A stretch of DNA of 64,000 nt from an uncultured Aquimarina sp. (GTDB lineage Bacteria > Bacteroidota > Bacteroidia > Flavobacteriales > Flavobacteriaceae). The position numbers were made by a program, and so were the translations under genes. Location of the stretch: assembly GCA_947498935.1 (NCBI GenBank), contig CANMMM010000002.1, positions 1 through 64,000 on the forward strand, written 5' to 3'. Shown one piece after another: positions 45,258 through 52,286 of the stretch (positions are counted from its first letter, which is position 1; each line of letters opens with the position of its first letter). The notes under the pieces were generated by a model that saw nothing but the letters and a program-made list of their open reading frames with translations, was not told where the DNA came from and did not search any database.

Positions 45258-45914
45258 ATGGGAATAGGTTTTGTAATCATACTTCACTTAATTGTTTTAG
45301 CATTTATTAGCGGAATTATTGCGGCTATTTCCGTGAGTATTACTTTGTTGTTTTTTGAGAATAAAGAAAAAAGAAAAAGGCAAGTTTTTTCAGCAACCTT
45401 CCTACCATTCCAGTTCTTTTTTACCATTTACATTCTTGGAGGTCTAGGAGTCGTAATCGTTTCTGAATTTAAAGGTATTGACATTGGAATTGGTGACTCG
45501 TTCTACGTCCCCATCAATGAGACTTGTGAAATACACATGATAGATATGATTGATAATGCCTATCTCAACTGTAACGACCTATCAGTAATAAGTCAAATTT
45601 CAAAAATTTTAGCGACTGAAGATACAATTTTTGGAGAAACAGAAAACGGTAACTTCTTTTGCTATGACATTAACAGCTCGGAAATAAGACAATACACTGA
45701 CTTCATGGAATTGATGACCATTGAAAAATCATCAAATATTCAACTTATTGAAATTTCAGAGTATTATCACAAAAGAAGAAATGAAATAGCAGGAACAGCG
45801 ATAATTATAGTCGGAATAATAGCTTTAGTAGCTACAATCATGATAATGTGGCTGACTAGAAAACTTGTATTAAAAATTGAAAAAATAAAACAAACTCTAA
45901 CAAAAAGTAGTTGA
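45258..45914 (+). CDS. Membrane protein of unknown function
   Basis: I do not recognise this 218-residue protein. It has three predicted membrane segments, at about 5-32, 48-68 and 178-200. A soluble part of about 110 residues between the second and third contains ETCEIHMIDMIDNAYLNC. The C-terminus is basic (KLVLKIEKIKQTLTKS). It ends 6 bp from the convergent stop of the next gene, with no terminator hairpin between. Confidence 0.55.
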   Translation: MGIGFVIILHLIVLAFISGIIAAISVSITLLFFENKEKRKRQVFSATFLPFQFFFTIYILGGLGVVIVSEFKGIDIGIGDSFYVPINETCEIHMIDMIDNAYLNCNDLSVISQISKILATEDTIFGETENGNFFCYDINSSEIRQYTDFMELMTIEKSSNIQLIEISEYYHKRRNEIAGTAIIIVGIIALVATIMIMWLTRKLVLKIEKIKQTLTKSS

Positions 45915-45920
45915 AGTCCC

Positions 45921-46502
45921 TTACTCCACAATCCGTAAACTTTTTACAGCACCGCTGATGGGTGATATTTCTATATGGGTATTGCCCTCTTTGATGTAGA
46001 ATACATACGAACTATTTTTTCCTATAATCGCTACATTGATTGCGTCATCATCGATAAAGTGAATGGTGTCATTATATTCAATAGCTCCCGACGCTATTTT
46101 ATTTTGTAGCCTAGTTCCTCTACCAATCCCTGATCCAACAAAAATTCCGACAAAAAATATAACAGCAAAGAACGTTAGTACATTCAATACTCTTTTTTCT
46201 GCATCTACGCTTTCTGCTGTTAGCTTAAAAAAATTGGCAAACCACTTTCTATGCTTTAAACGGCTCGTCCGTTTTGGTAACCATAACACAGGTAAGGTAA
46301 CAACGAATGAGAGTACCAATAACATCTTATTAGACGTTAACCTAGAGATAGGGCTCAACAGTACATCCAGAATATCTGAGCACTCCAAGATATTAATCCC
46401 AAATTGACTGTAAAATAGCGTTTCATGAATAATCCCGAGTACTACCAGTAGTACATATCCTAGGTATAAAAGGCTTTGCGTCTGTTCTAAATTATTCTTC
46501 AT
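45921..46502 (-). CDS. Membrane protein of unknown function
   Basis: This 193-residue protein has three predicted membrane segments (about 10-30, 62-80 and 108-126). A basic loop (KRTSRLKHRKWFANF) follows the second, and a C-terminal soluble domain is at about 130-193. The best start is the ATG at 46502; a TTG eight codons upstream is possible. It is convergent with another small unknown membrane protein gene, and it has a beta-rich tail with alternating strands (SSYVFYIKEGNTHIEISPI). Function is unknown. Confidence 0.6.
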   Translation of the reverse strand: MKNNLEQTQSLLYLGYVLLVVLGIIHETLFYSQFGINILECSDILDVLLSPISRLTSNKMLLVLSFVVTLPVLWLPKRTSRLKHRKWFANFFKLTAESVDAEKRVLNVLTFFAVIFFVGIFVGSGIGRGTRLQNKIASGAIEYNDTIHFIDDDAINVAIIGKNSSYVFYIKEGNTHIEISPISGAVKSLRIVE

Positions 46503-46758
46503 TTTCTTAATGTTCCTATTTTTCAATCCAGCTGCACTAGATCGCTTTTTATTTATCTTTTCTAAAAATACTTAAAAGCTACCAGCCCTCTTCATCAAAC
46601 CATCCGTAAATAGTTTGTTCCCACAACTACAAGTGTCTTTTACACCAAAAATGTTACCTATTTTTTTTAAAAATTGCTTAAAACATGCTTACACTACAAC
46701 TTATCATATACACTGCCCATACCTCCAATAGCTGTTCAATTGCGTAACAAACGTCACT

Positions 46759-46844
46759 GCGTTAGGGATAGGAGCGGCATCCTTTTTTGTTTTTTTTCTA
46801 AACAAAAAAGATATAGCGGATAGCCCGACCCTTGGGGAACGCCC
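46759..46844 (-). repeat. Family 2 repeat R4 (subtype I)
   Basis: Read on the minus strand this runs GGGCGTTCCCCAAGGGTCGG to CCCTAACGC, 86 bp, with the CTTTTTTGTTT/AAAAAACAAAAAAGG hairpin and GGATGCCGCTCC. It lies in the upstream region of the TonB-dependent receptor gene. Confidence 0.82.
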
Positions 46845-46926
46845 TACTTACCTCTCTTTTTACTAAGACTAACAGCACTTCTTTAGAACACTTTACGTAA
46901 AAACAGTGCAGAAAACAATTTTAAGT

Positions 46927-46958
46927 TTTGAAATAATTAATTTAAAATGTTAGCTTTG
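46927..46958 (+). promoter_or_regulatory. Promoter of the TonB-dependent receptor gene
   Basis: TTTG (46927-46930) and TAGCTTTG (46951-46958) are 20 bp apart, a full match to the Bacteroidota promoter. The ATG at 47005 is 46 bp downstream. Confidence 0.65.
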
Positions 46959-47004
46959 CCTAACTTTTTAAAAAATTGACCCTAATAATTGTCATTATTT
47001 GCTA

Positions 47005-49374
47005 ATGAAAGAGAATATCATTTGCTTACTTACCTTAGTATTCAGCATACTAACGAGTACAGCGCAAGAATACACAGCTGTTGTATCAGGTACGGTACAA
47101 GCTGAGGAACGTCTTATCCCCTTTGCGAATATCTATATCCAAAATGGTGTAGAAAGCACGAGTACCACCACCGATTTAGACGGTCGTTATACACTAGCAG
47201 TTCCTGCTGGACAATGGGTGCTAGTGGTACAGATGCAAGGCTTCCGTACTCAAAAAAAAGAAATCAACATCGCTAAAGATGAGCAACAAACACTCGATTT
47301 CACACTCGTAGAGGACGCACTGGGATTAGAAGAAGTGGTAGTGAGTGCGACTAGGAATAGAGTAGAACGAAAAAAAACACCTGTGGTCGTTTCTTCTATA
47401 AAACCAAGATTATTGACTGCCTCGCAATCCATCACCGTAGCAGATGGGCTGAATTACGCCCCAGGGGTACGGGTAGAAACGAATTGCCAAAACTGTGGAT
47501 TTACGCAGGTACGCCTGAATGGACTAGATGGTGGATATTCGCAGATTTTGCTAAACAGCCGACCTGTTTTTAGTTCGTTATTAGGAGTATATGGATTAGA
47601 ACAAATCCCTACCAATATTATAGAACGTGTAGAGGTAGTACGCAGTGGTGGTTCGGCATTATATGGCTCTAATGCCATTGCTGGAACGGTAAATATCATT
47701 ACCAAAGATCCTATACTAAACATTTGGGAAATAGGTACAAATTTGTCGATCATAGACGGCGACGCGATCGATAGAAATCTAACCTTTAATACCGCCACAG
47801 TGGCAGATGACCTGAATAGCGGAATTACAGTGTATGGTACGCATCGAAATAGAGATGAGTATGATGCGAATGGAGATGGTTTTACCGAAATTGTAGAGCT
47901 ACGAAATACGACTGTAGGGGCTAAAGCGTTTCTAAAACCGAATGAGCGCAGTAGAGTTTCTATAAACCTAAATGCCATTCGCGAGTACCGACGTGGGGGC
48001 GACCGCCTAGAATTGTCTCCGCAATTCACGGATATTACCGAAGAATTAGACCATGACACCTTTATCGGTGGCGCTGATTACGAAATCAGCAGTAAGGATT
48101 ACACGCATAAGTTTCAGCTATACACCTCGGCTTCGCACACCCTGAGAGATAGTTATTATGGCGGTTTAGGCGGAGGACGTACACGCCAAGATAGTATTAC
48201 TGCCAATAATGCATTTGGTACGACCAAGGATTTTGCTTGGGTAAATGGGGCGCAATACACTAAAAACTTTAAGAACAATGATGTCCTGACTACAGGGGCT
48301 GAATACAACATTACGAGTACAGAGGATATCATCCCTGGCTACAATCGATTGATCGACCAAACCGTAAAATCATTGGGTGCTTATATACAATATGAGTGGA
48401 AACCCACTGATAAGCTGACGACACTGCTAGGGACTCGACTGGATAATATAGCGGTTGATGGTGATTATACGATAGGTGGTATTAATCGCAATGTGGATAT
48501 TAGTCAAACGGCACTTTCGCCTAGAATCACCCTATCCTATTTACTCACAGAGTCGCTGCGTATCCGAGGTGGGTATGCACGAGGGTTTAGAGCGCCACAG
48601 GCGTTTAATGAAGACCTGCATATTTCTAGTGTGGGAGGAGAACAACAGTTTGTGATCCTATCAGATGATTTAGATGCCGAATTTTCGAATGCCTATACAG
48701 CATCGCTAAACTATGCTAAGACGAAGAATTTATTACAACTAGATGTACTCCTAGAAGGATTCTATACTACGCTAGAAGATCCCTTTACGTTGGTGAGTGC
48801 AGGAGCTATTTTAGAAAACGGATCGATCTTAGAAGAGGTGCGTAATGGCGAAAATGCAAGGGTGTTTGGTACGAATTTCGAATTTGGCGTTTCTCCCGAT
48901 CCTAAATGGCGTTTTCAGATAGGTGGTACGCTACAGCGTACGGAATATGACGAACCTCAACTACTGTTCGAAAGTGATGGTACTGCTGGCGAAAATGATA
49001 TTATTATTGATGAATTTGTACGCGTACCCAACCTATACGGCTACCTCAATGCGAGTTGGCTACCTAGTAAAAGATTTAATGTAGATGTTACAGGTACGTA
49101 TACCGGAGAGATGACCGTGCCAAGGGTGATCAGCGATACTGGATTCTTATCCCTGAATGAAGTGAATCCGTTTTTTGACCTCAACCTAAAACTAGAAAGT
49201 CATATCGATTTTAATGAGAATTTTATGGTCACCTTTTCAGGAGGGGTTAGAAATTTGTTTAACAGTTTTCAGGATGATTTCGAGATAGGAGCTGGTCGTG
49301 ATTCTGACTATGTATATGGTCCTAACCTGCCTAGAACATTTTTTATAGGTGTTAAATTCGGTAAGCTACATTAG
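47005..49374 (+). CDS. TonB-dependent outer-membrane receptor
   Basis: This 789-residue receptor has a signal peptide (about 1-20). A carboxypeptidase-regulatory-like domain at about 25-105 (VSGTVQAEERLIPFANIYI) is followed by a plug domain at about 110-235. The plug has an unusual Cys pair at 161 and 164 (NCQNCGFTQVRLNGLDGGYS), then LEQIPTNIIERVEVVRSGGSALYGSNAIAGTVN. A 22-strand barrel follows, ending FFIGVKFGKLH. It imports a metal complex or similar small ligand; the substrate is unknown. A thioredoxin-like gene follows at 42 bp, which fits a Cys-dependent or metal-linked role. The ATG at 47005 is chosen over a TTG two codons earlier. Confidence 0.92.
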   Translation: MKENIICLLTLVFSILTSTAQEYTAVVSGTVQAEERLIPFANIYIQNGVESTSTTTDLDGRYTLAVPAGQWVLVVQMQGFRTQKKEINIAKDEQQTLDFTLVEDALGLEEVVVSATRNRVERKKTPVVVSSIKPRLLTASQSITVADGLNYAPGVRVETNCQNCGFTQVRLNGLDGGYSQILLNSRPVFSSLLGVYGLEQIPTNIIERVEVVRSGGSALYGSNAIAGTVNIITKDPILNIWEIGTNLSIIDGDAIDRNLTFNTATVADDLNSGITVYGTHRNRDEYDANGDGFTEIVELRNTTVGAKAFLKPNERSRVSINLNAIREYRRGGDRLELSPQFTDITEELDHDTFIGGADYEISSKDYTHKFQLYTSASHTLRDSYYGGLGGGRTRQDSITANNAFGTTKDFAWVNGAQYTKNFKNNDVLTTGAEYNITSTEDIIPGYNRLIDQTVKSLGAYIQYEWKPTDKLTTLLGTRLDNIAVDGDYTIGGINRNVDISQTALSPRITLSYLLTESLRIRGGYARGFRAPQAFNEDLHISSVGGEQQFVILSDDLDAEFSNAYTASLNYAKTKNLLQLDVLLEGFYTTLEDPFTLVSAGAILENGSILEEVRNGENARVFGTNFEFGVSPDPKWRFQIGGTLQRTEYDEPQLLFESDGTAGENDIIIDEFVRVPNLYGYLNASWLPSKRFNVDVTGTYTGEMTVPRVISDTGFLSLNEVNPFFDLNLKLESHIDFNENFMVTFSGGVRNLFNSFQDDFEIGAGRDSDYVYGPNLPRTFFIGVKFGKLH

Positions 49375-49416
49375 TAGGCTTACCCTAAAAAAACAATCGC
49401 TTTTATTCTTTATAAC

Positions 49417-49902
49417 ATGCTATCTAAAATACTCCCCTTCATACTGCTCGGTTTCCTACTGACATCGCCACATGCGGTGGCACAGCAGGACACAGAGATC
49501 CACTGGCTTACGTTCCAAGAATTACAAGATTCACTGGCCATCAAACCCAAAAAGGTATTCATTGATTTTTATACCGACTGGTGTCTGTATTGCAAGAAGA
49601 TGGACAAGGTATCTTTTAGAGATGCGCAAGTGGTGGCTACAATGCACAAAGACTATTATGCCGTAAAGATGAATGCCGAAAGTAAGGATACGATTGTTTT
49701 TAACGGAGATACCTTTATCAATACACAGACTGGAAAACAACGAAATCCTATGCACGAGATCCCCCTACTCCTCGCATCGCGTCCTGATGTGCCGTTTTCG
49801 CTTCCTGCGATGGTAGTGCTGAATGAAAACTTCCAAATCACCGATCGATATTTCGAGTACATGGATAAAAAGAAGCTCTTAAAAGCATTGGAAGCTAATT
49901 AA
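49417..49902 (+). CDS. Periplasmic thioredoxin-family protein
   Basis: This 161-residue exported thioredoxin-fold protein has a signal peptide (about 1-23, AVAQ). The redox motif is Cys56-Leu-Tyr-Cys59 in FIDFYTDWCLYCKKMDK, and the cis-Pro region is FSLPAMVVLNE. It probably reduces or shuffles disulfides in the envelope. It lies 42 bp after the TonB-dependent receptor with no terminator between. It is the obvious candidate to act on the Cys pair in the receptor plug, although that is inference. Confidence 0.87.
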   Translation: MLSKILPFILLGFLLTSPHAVAQQDTEIHWLTFQELQDSLAIKPKKVFIDFYTDWCLYCKKMDKVSFRDAQVVATMHKDYYAVKMNAESKDTIVFNGDTFINTQTGKQRNPMHEIPLLLASRPDVPFSLPAMVVLNENFQITDRYFEYMDKKKLLKALEAN

Positions 49903-49908
49903 TTCTTT

Positions 49909-49996
49909 GGGCGTTACCACAAGGGTCGGGCTATCCGCTGTATCTTTTTTGGCTTTTTAAGAAGCCAAAAAAGGATGCCGCTTCTATCCCTAACGC
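49909..49996 (+). repeat. Family 2 repeat R5 (subtype I)
   Basis: This 88-bp copy begins 6 bp after the thioredoxin stop codon: GGGCGTTACCACAAGGGTCG ... CCCTAACGC, with the inner hairpin CTTTTTTGGCTTTTTAAG / AAGCCAAAAAAGG. Its position suggests it acts as the 3' end structure of the receptor-thioredoxin transcript. Confidence 0.85.
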
Positions 49997-50157
49997 AAAA
50001 ATATAAGAAATTATAGTACATCTCTAACACACTGCTACACTAGTAATGATTGTAATCTCATAATACAATAAATCTTAATTATTTACAATTAACTAACTAT
50101 CAGAAAAACCAATTACAAAATTATCTAAGACCTCTCTCCATATTGTATATTTGTTGT

Positions 50158-50295
50158 ATGAATTCTAACACCCTATATATTAACAACCCTTCTAAAAGTC
50201 TATTAAAGCTTGTTAAACAAGTGCAACTAGATAAAGAGAATCAGCAAAGAGAAATGAAATCTAGCTGGGACAAACACTTCCCTAAAAGTAAGTAA
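50158..50295 (+). CDS. Small antitoxin-like protein
   Basis: This 45-residue open frame starts at an ATG. The protein has a beta-like start (MNSNTLYINNPSKSLLKLV) and a charged helix with KQVQLDKENQQREMKSSWDKHFPKSK. It ends 8 bp before the 157-residue gene at 50304. Small proteins of this shape (a short strand, then an amphipathic helix) precede DUF6169-like genes in Bacteroidota as I recall. The size, spacing and order fit an antitoxin/toxin pair. Coding status rests on the position and on the residue pattern, not on a known motif. Confidence 0.55.
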   Translation: MNSNTLYINNPSKSLLKLVKQVQLDKENQQREMKSSWDKHFPKSK

Positions 50296-50303
50296 CCTTT
50301 TTT

Positions 50304-50777
50304 ATGAGTATAGAATGTGACATTCCTTACTCTACTAAGGAAGGGATAAACTACTTAATACGATTTAGTCAGTTTGATAGAGAATATATACCTGAATACA
50401 TACATACTTCAATATTAGATATTGTTATAGAAACTGACGCTAATCCAAACGATATTAAGAACAATGCTTCTTCTTTGTTCCAAATATCCAAGATTATTCA
50501 TAATCATGCCAATCTACACGACGCCATTTATTATTGTTATTGTAGTAATAAATTTATACCACGTTCTCAAAATAAACTACATCTAACTCATCAAGAATAC
50601 AGAAGTTTATTATTTGAAAAAATGTTTGAGAAAGAAAATAATGGTAGCTATATAAATAAGAAAATTATAATCAATGATCCTGATAATGGTTCTCATTATA
50701 TTCATCTTATTGCAAAAATCAAACATTTAAAAGCAGTTGAACAAATTTCAGAGAAATTACAAGAAAACGATAAATAG
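50304..50777 (+). CDS. DUF6169-like protein, possible toxin partner
   Basis: This 157-residue cytoplasmic protein has no signal peptide. It begins YSTKEGINYLIRFSQFDREY. Then come a beta-rich stretch (ILDIVIETDAN), a helix (LFQISKIIHNHANLHDAIYYCYCSN) and RSQNKLHLTHQEYRSLLFEKMF, and it ends with NKKIIINDPDNGSHYIHLIAKI. That order of elements resembles the DUF6169 family as I remember it; I cannot verify this. It follows the 45-residue gene by 8 bp. No catalytic motif stands out. Confidence 0.6.
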   Translation: MSIECDIPYSTKEGINYLIRFSQFDREYIPEYIHTSILDIVIETDANPNDIKNNASSLFQISKIIHNHANLHDAIYYCYCSNKFIPRSQNKLHLTHQEYRSLLFEKMFEKENNGSYINKKIIINDPDNGSHYIHLIAKIKHLKAVEQISEKLQENDK

Positions 50778-50979
50778 AATGCAGTACAGCTACACAAAAA
50801 ACACTTGTAATGTTGTCTTATATTCGCAGGAGAAAACTCAAAAACATTCACCTTTAAAACTTAAAAGACACATCTATTTAGAAATCGTACAGAGACTGCA
50901 AATTAAACTCTGTCTGAATTTAAAATATTACTAATTTTATTCAGACAATTATGACAGAGAACTGATCATTAAAAATGAT
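50778..50979. other. Non-coding spacer
   Basis: About 200 bp follow the DUF6169-like gene. A short open frame overlaps here but shows no protein-like pattern. I see no other feature. Confidence 0.4.
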
Positions 50980-51013
50980 ACGCCCTAAAAAACGTCTCTG
51001 CTTTTTAGGACGT
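50980..51013 (+). terminator. Hairpin after the small gene pair
   Basis: ACGCCCTAAAAA pairs with TTTTTAGGACGT with one mismatch. There is no T-run beyond the stem, so it may be a weak terminator for the gene pair at 50158-50777. Confidence 0.4.
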
Positions 51014-51022
51014 AACAGTATA

Positions 51023-51052
51023 CAAAAAAAAGATGCCTATACAATAGACATC
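51023..51052 (-). terminator. Terminator of the 111-residue secreted protein gene, copy 1
   Basis: GATGCCTAT pairs with ATAGACATC with one mismatch, and on the minus strand eight T follow. It is 38 bp after the stop codon. Confidence 0.75.
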
Positions 51053-51090
51053 CTCTCTCACTAATTAACCCTTATTAATTTGTAATCTAA

Positions 51091-51426
51091 TTATGGCACC
51101 AAGTTGATAGCAACTTCAGTGTTTACTGTGTATATGTTTGAATTCCCTTTTGTGTCAGTGTACGCTAAAGCTGTAGTAGGCTTTAAATTATTTTTAGTGA
51201 TCAATTTGTTATAAAACTCCGCCTTCGTGTGCGTTACAGTAGCAGTAGCATTGTCTGCAATGGTAATCTGTAAATTATGAGCTGAAATTAACTCCTTGTA
51301 GAAATCAGTTTTACTACCTTGTATTTTTTTAACATCCAATTGTTTTTTTGTAGGAATTGTATTTTCCTGTGCTTGAACAAATGAAAAAGAAAATAAAACG
51401 ATGATTACAAGGGTAATAGCTTTCAT
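51091..51426 (-). CDS. Small secreted protein with a duplicated motif, copy 1
   Basis: This 111-residue protein has a signal peptide (about 1-20, SFVQAQ). The mature part holds two related segments: SKTDFYKELISAHNLQITI at about 38-56 and TKAEFYNKLITKNNLKPTT at about 66-84, so the fold is probably an internal repeat. The C-terminus (SNIYTVNTEVAINLVP) is beta-like. No family is recognised. It has its own promoter box and terminator. The copy at 62976 differs by two residues. Confidence 0.75.
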   Translation of the reverse strand: MKAITLVIIVLFSFSFVQAQENTIPTKKQLDVKKIQGSKTDFYKELISAHNLQITIADNATATVTHTKAEFYNKLITKNNLKPTTALAYTDTKGNSNIYTVNTEVAINLVP

Positions 51427-51463
51427 AATTAGGGGCTTTAATGATTACTAATTGATTCTGTAA

Positions 51464-51471
51464 CAAATTTA
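51464..51471 (-). promoter_or_regulatory. -7 promoter box, 111-residue protein gene copy 1
   Basis: On the minus strand TAAATTTG lies 37 bp before the ATG at 51426. The same box is at 63349-63356 in the second copy. Confidence 0.55.
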
Positions 51472-51550
51472 AAACGAAAGACTTATCAAAAAAAGAAAAA
51501 AGAAAACTTTTGGACAAAGTGGTTTTTTATCTCGTTGAACTACACAATTT

Positions 51551-51567
51551 TTACGGAAAAACCGTAA
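51551..51567. promoter_or_regulatory. Palindrome TTACGGAAAAACCGTAA
   Basis: This perfect 17-bp dyad (6-bp arms, A5 centre) lies about 80 bp upstream of the -7 box and is conserved in the second copy of the repeat near 63436-63452. A related sequence, GAGGAAAAACCGTAA, lies upstream of the curli promoter at about 28342-28356. It may be a binding site for a dimeric regulator. Confidence 0.45.
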
Positions 51568-51797
51568 TTATTTAAGCGTTATTTTAATAATTTTTATAAT
51601 TTTTTAACATTTTTACCCCTTATTTATAGTGATTTACGTCAATTCTGTAAGAATAAACGTTAATACCTACTCATAAATTATTGCTTTTACAAAATACTAG
51701 TACACCATCAAACTCGCTCTATGCAGATGGATCTAAATTATTTTATAAGCTTTTCATTCCCCCCACCCTTTATCAAATACTACTGATCGTATGTATA

Positions 51798-51959
51798 GAA
51801 GTAGTTTACACTTTTTTCAATTTGCTATAAAAACGATCTTTTGCACTCAAATTTTGCAATTTTTTAGTTTTCGAGCGCTGCTATGCAACTAAAAAATCAC
51901 TGTATTTGATCACAAAATCTTGGTTTTTTGCTGAAATCAAAACAAGTGCAAACCTCTTC
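51798..51959 (+). repeat. Family 1 fold-back repeat, full-length copy G
   Basis: This 162-bp copy begins GAAGTAGTTTACACTTTTTT, has CGAGCGCTGCTATGC at the centre, and ends AACAAGTGCAAACCTCTTC. It forms the left border of the duplicated leucine-rich-repeat gene unit. Confidence 0.82.
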
Positions 51960-52060
51960 ATAAAAAAAATTCCCATAGCTGTTATTATTTTTTTTCCCTG
52001 CATCATATACATGAATGTGTATGAGTACTACTTTGTCATCTTGGCTACTGTTGCTGATTT

Positions 52061-52151
52061 GCGTTAGGGATTGCAGTGAAAATCCCACAGCTGCGACCAT
52101 AGGAGCAGCGAGGAATTGTAGCGGAAAGCCCGACCCGATAGGGTAACGCCC
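52061..52151 (-). repeat. Family 2 repeat R6 (subtype II)
   Basis: On the minus strand this begins GGGCGTTACCCTATCGGGTC and ends CCCTAACGC, 91 bp. The interior is CTACAATTCCTCGCTGCTCC and GCTGTGGGATTTTCACTGC. It lies in the upstream region of the first leucine-rich-repeat gene and is part of the duplicated unit (R7 is the counterpart). Confidence 0.82.
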
Positions 52152-52286
52152 TAAAATAACCAAGTAGAATTATAATAGACACGTATGCATTCCATCAAAA
52201 AACGAGCAATTATTTTATTATGAATCAGACACAAGCCTTGAGTGTCTTAAAACAGTTTGAGGCATAACCTTTTAAAATCAATTAAC

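Larger units (their letters stand above)
51023..51723. repeat. 701-bp direct repeat, copy 1
   Basis: This segment recurs at 62908-63608 with a constant offset of 11,885 bp and only scattered substitutions. It contains a terminator, the gene for a 111-residue secreted protein, its promoter and about 250 bp of upstream sequence. The similarity ends sharply at CTCTATG on the right and at the A-run on the left. Confidence 0.9.

Noticed and set aside
51897..52163. An 88-codon open frame and its twin at 55065-55349 with near-identical products
   Set aside because: The shared product (GSGFPLQFLAAPMVAAVGF) is only the translation of family 2 repeats R6 and R7. The same phrase is found wherever this repeat is open in that frame.
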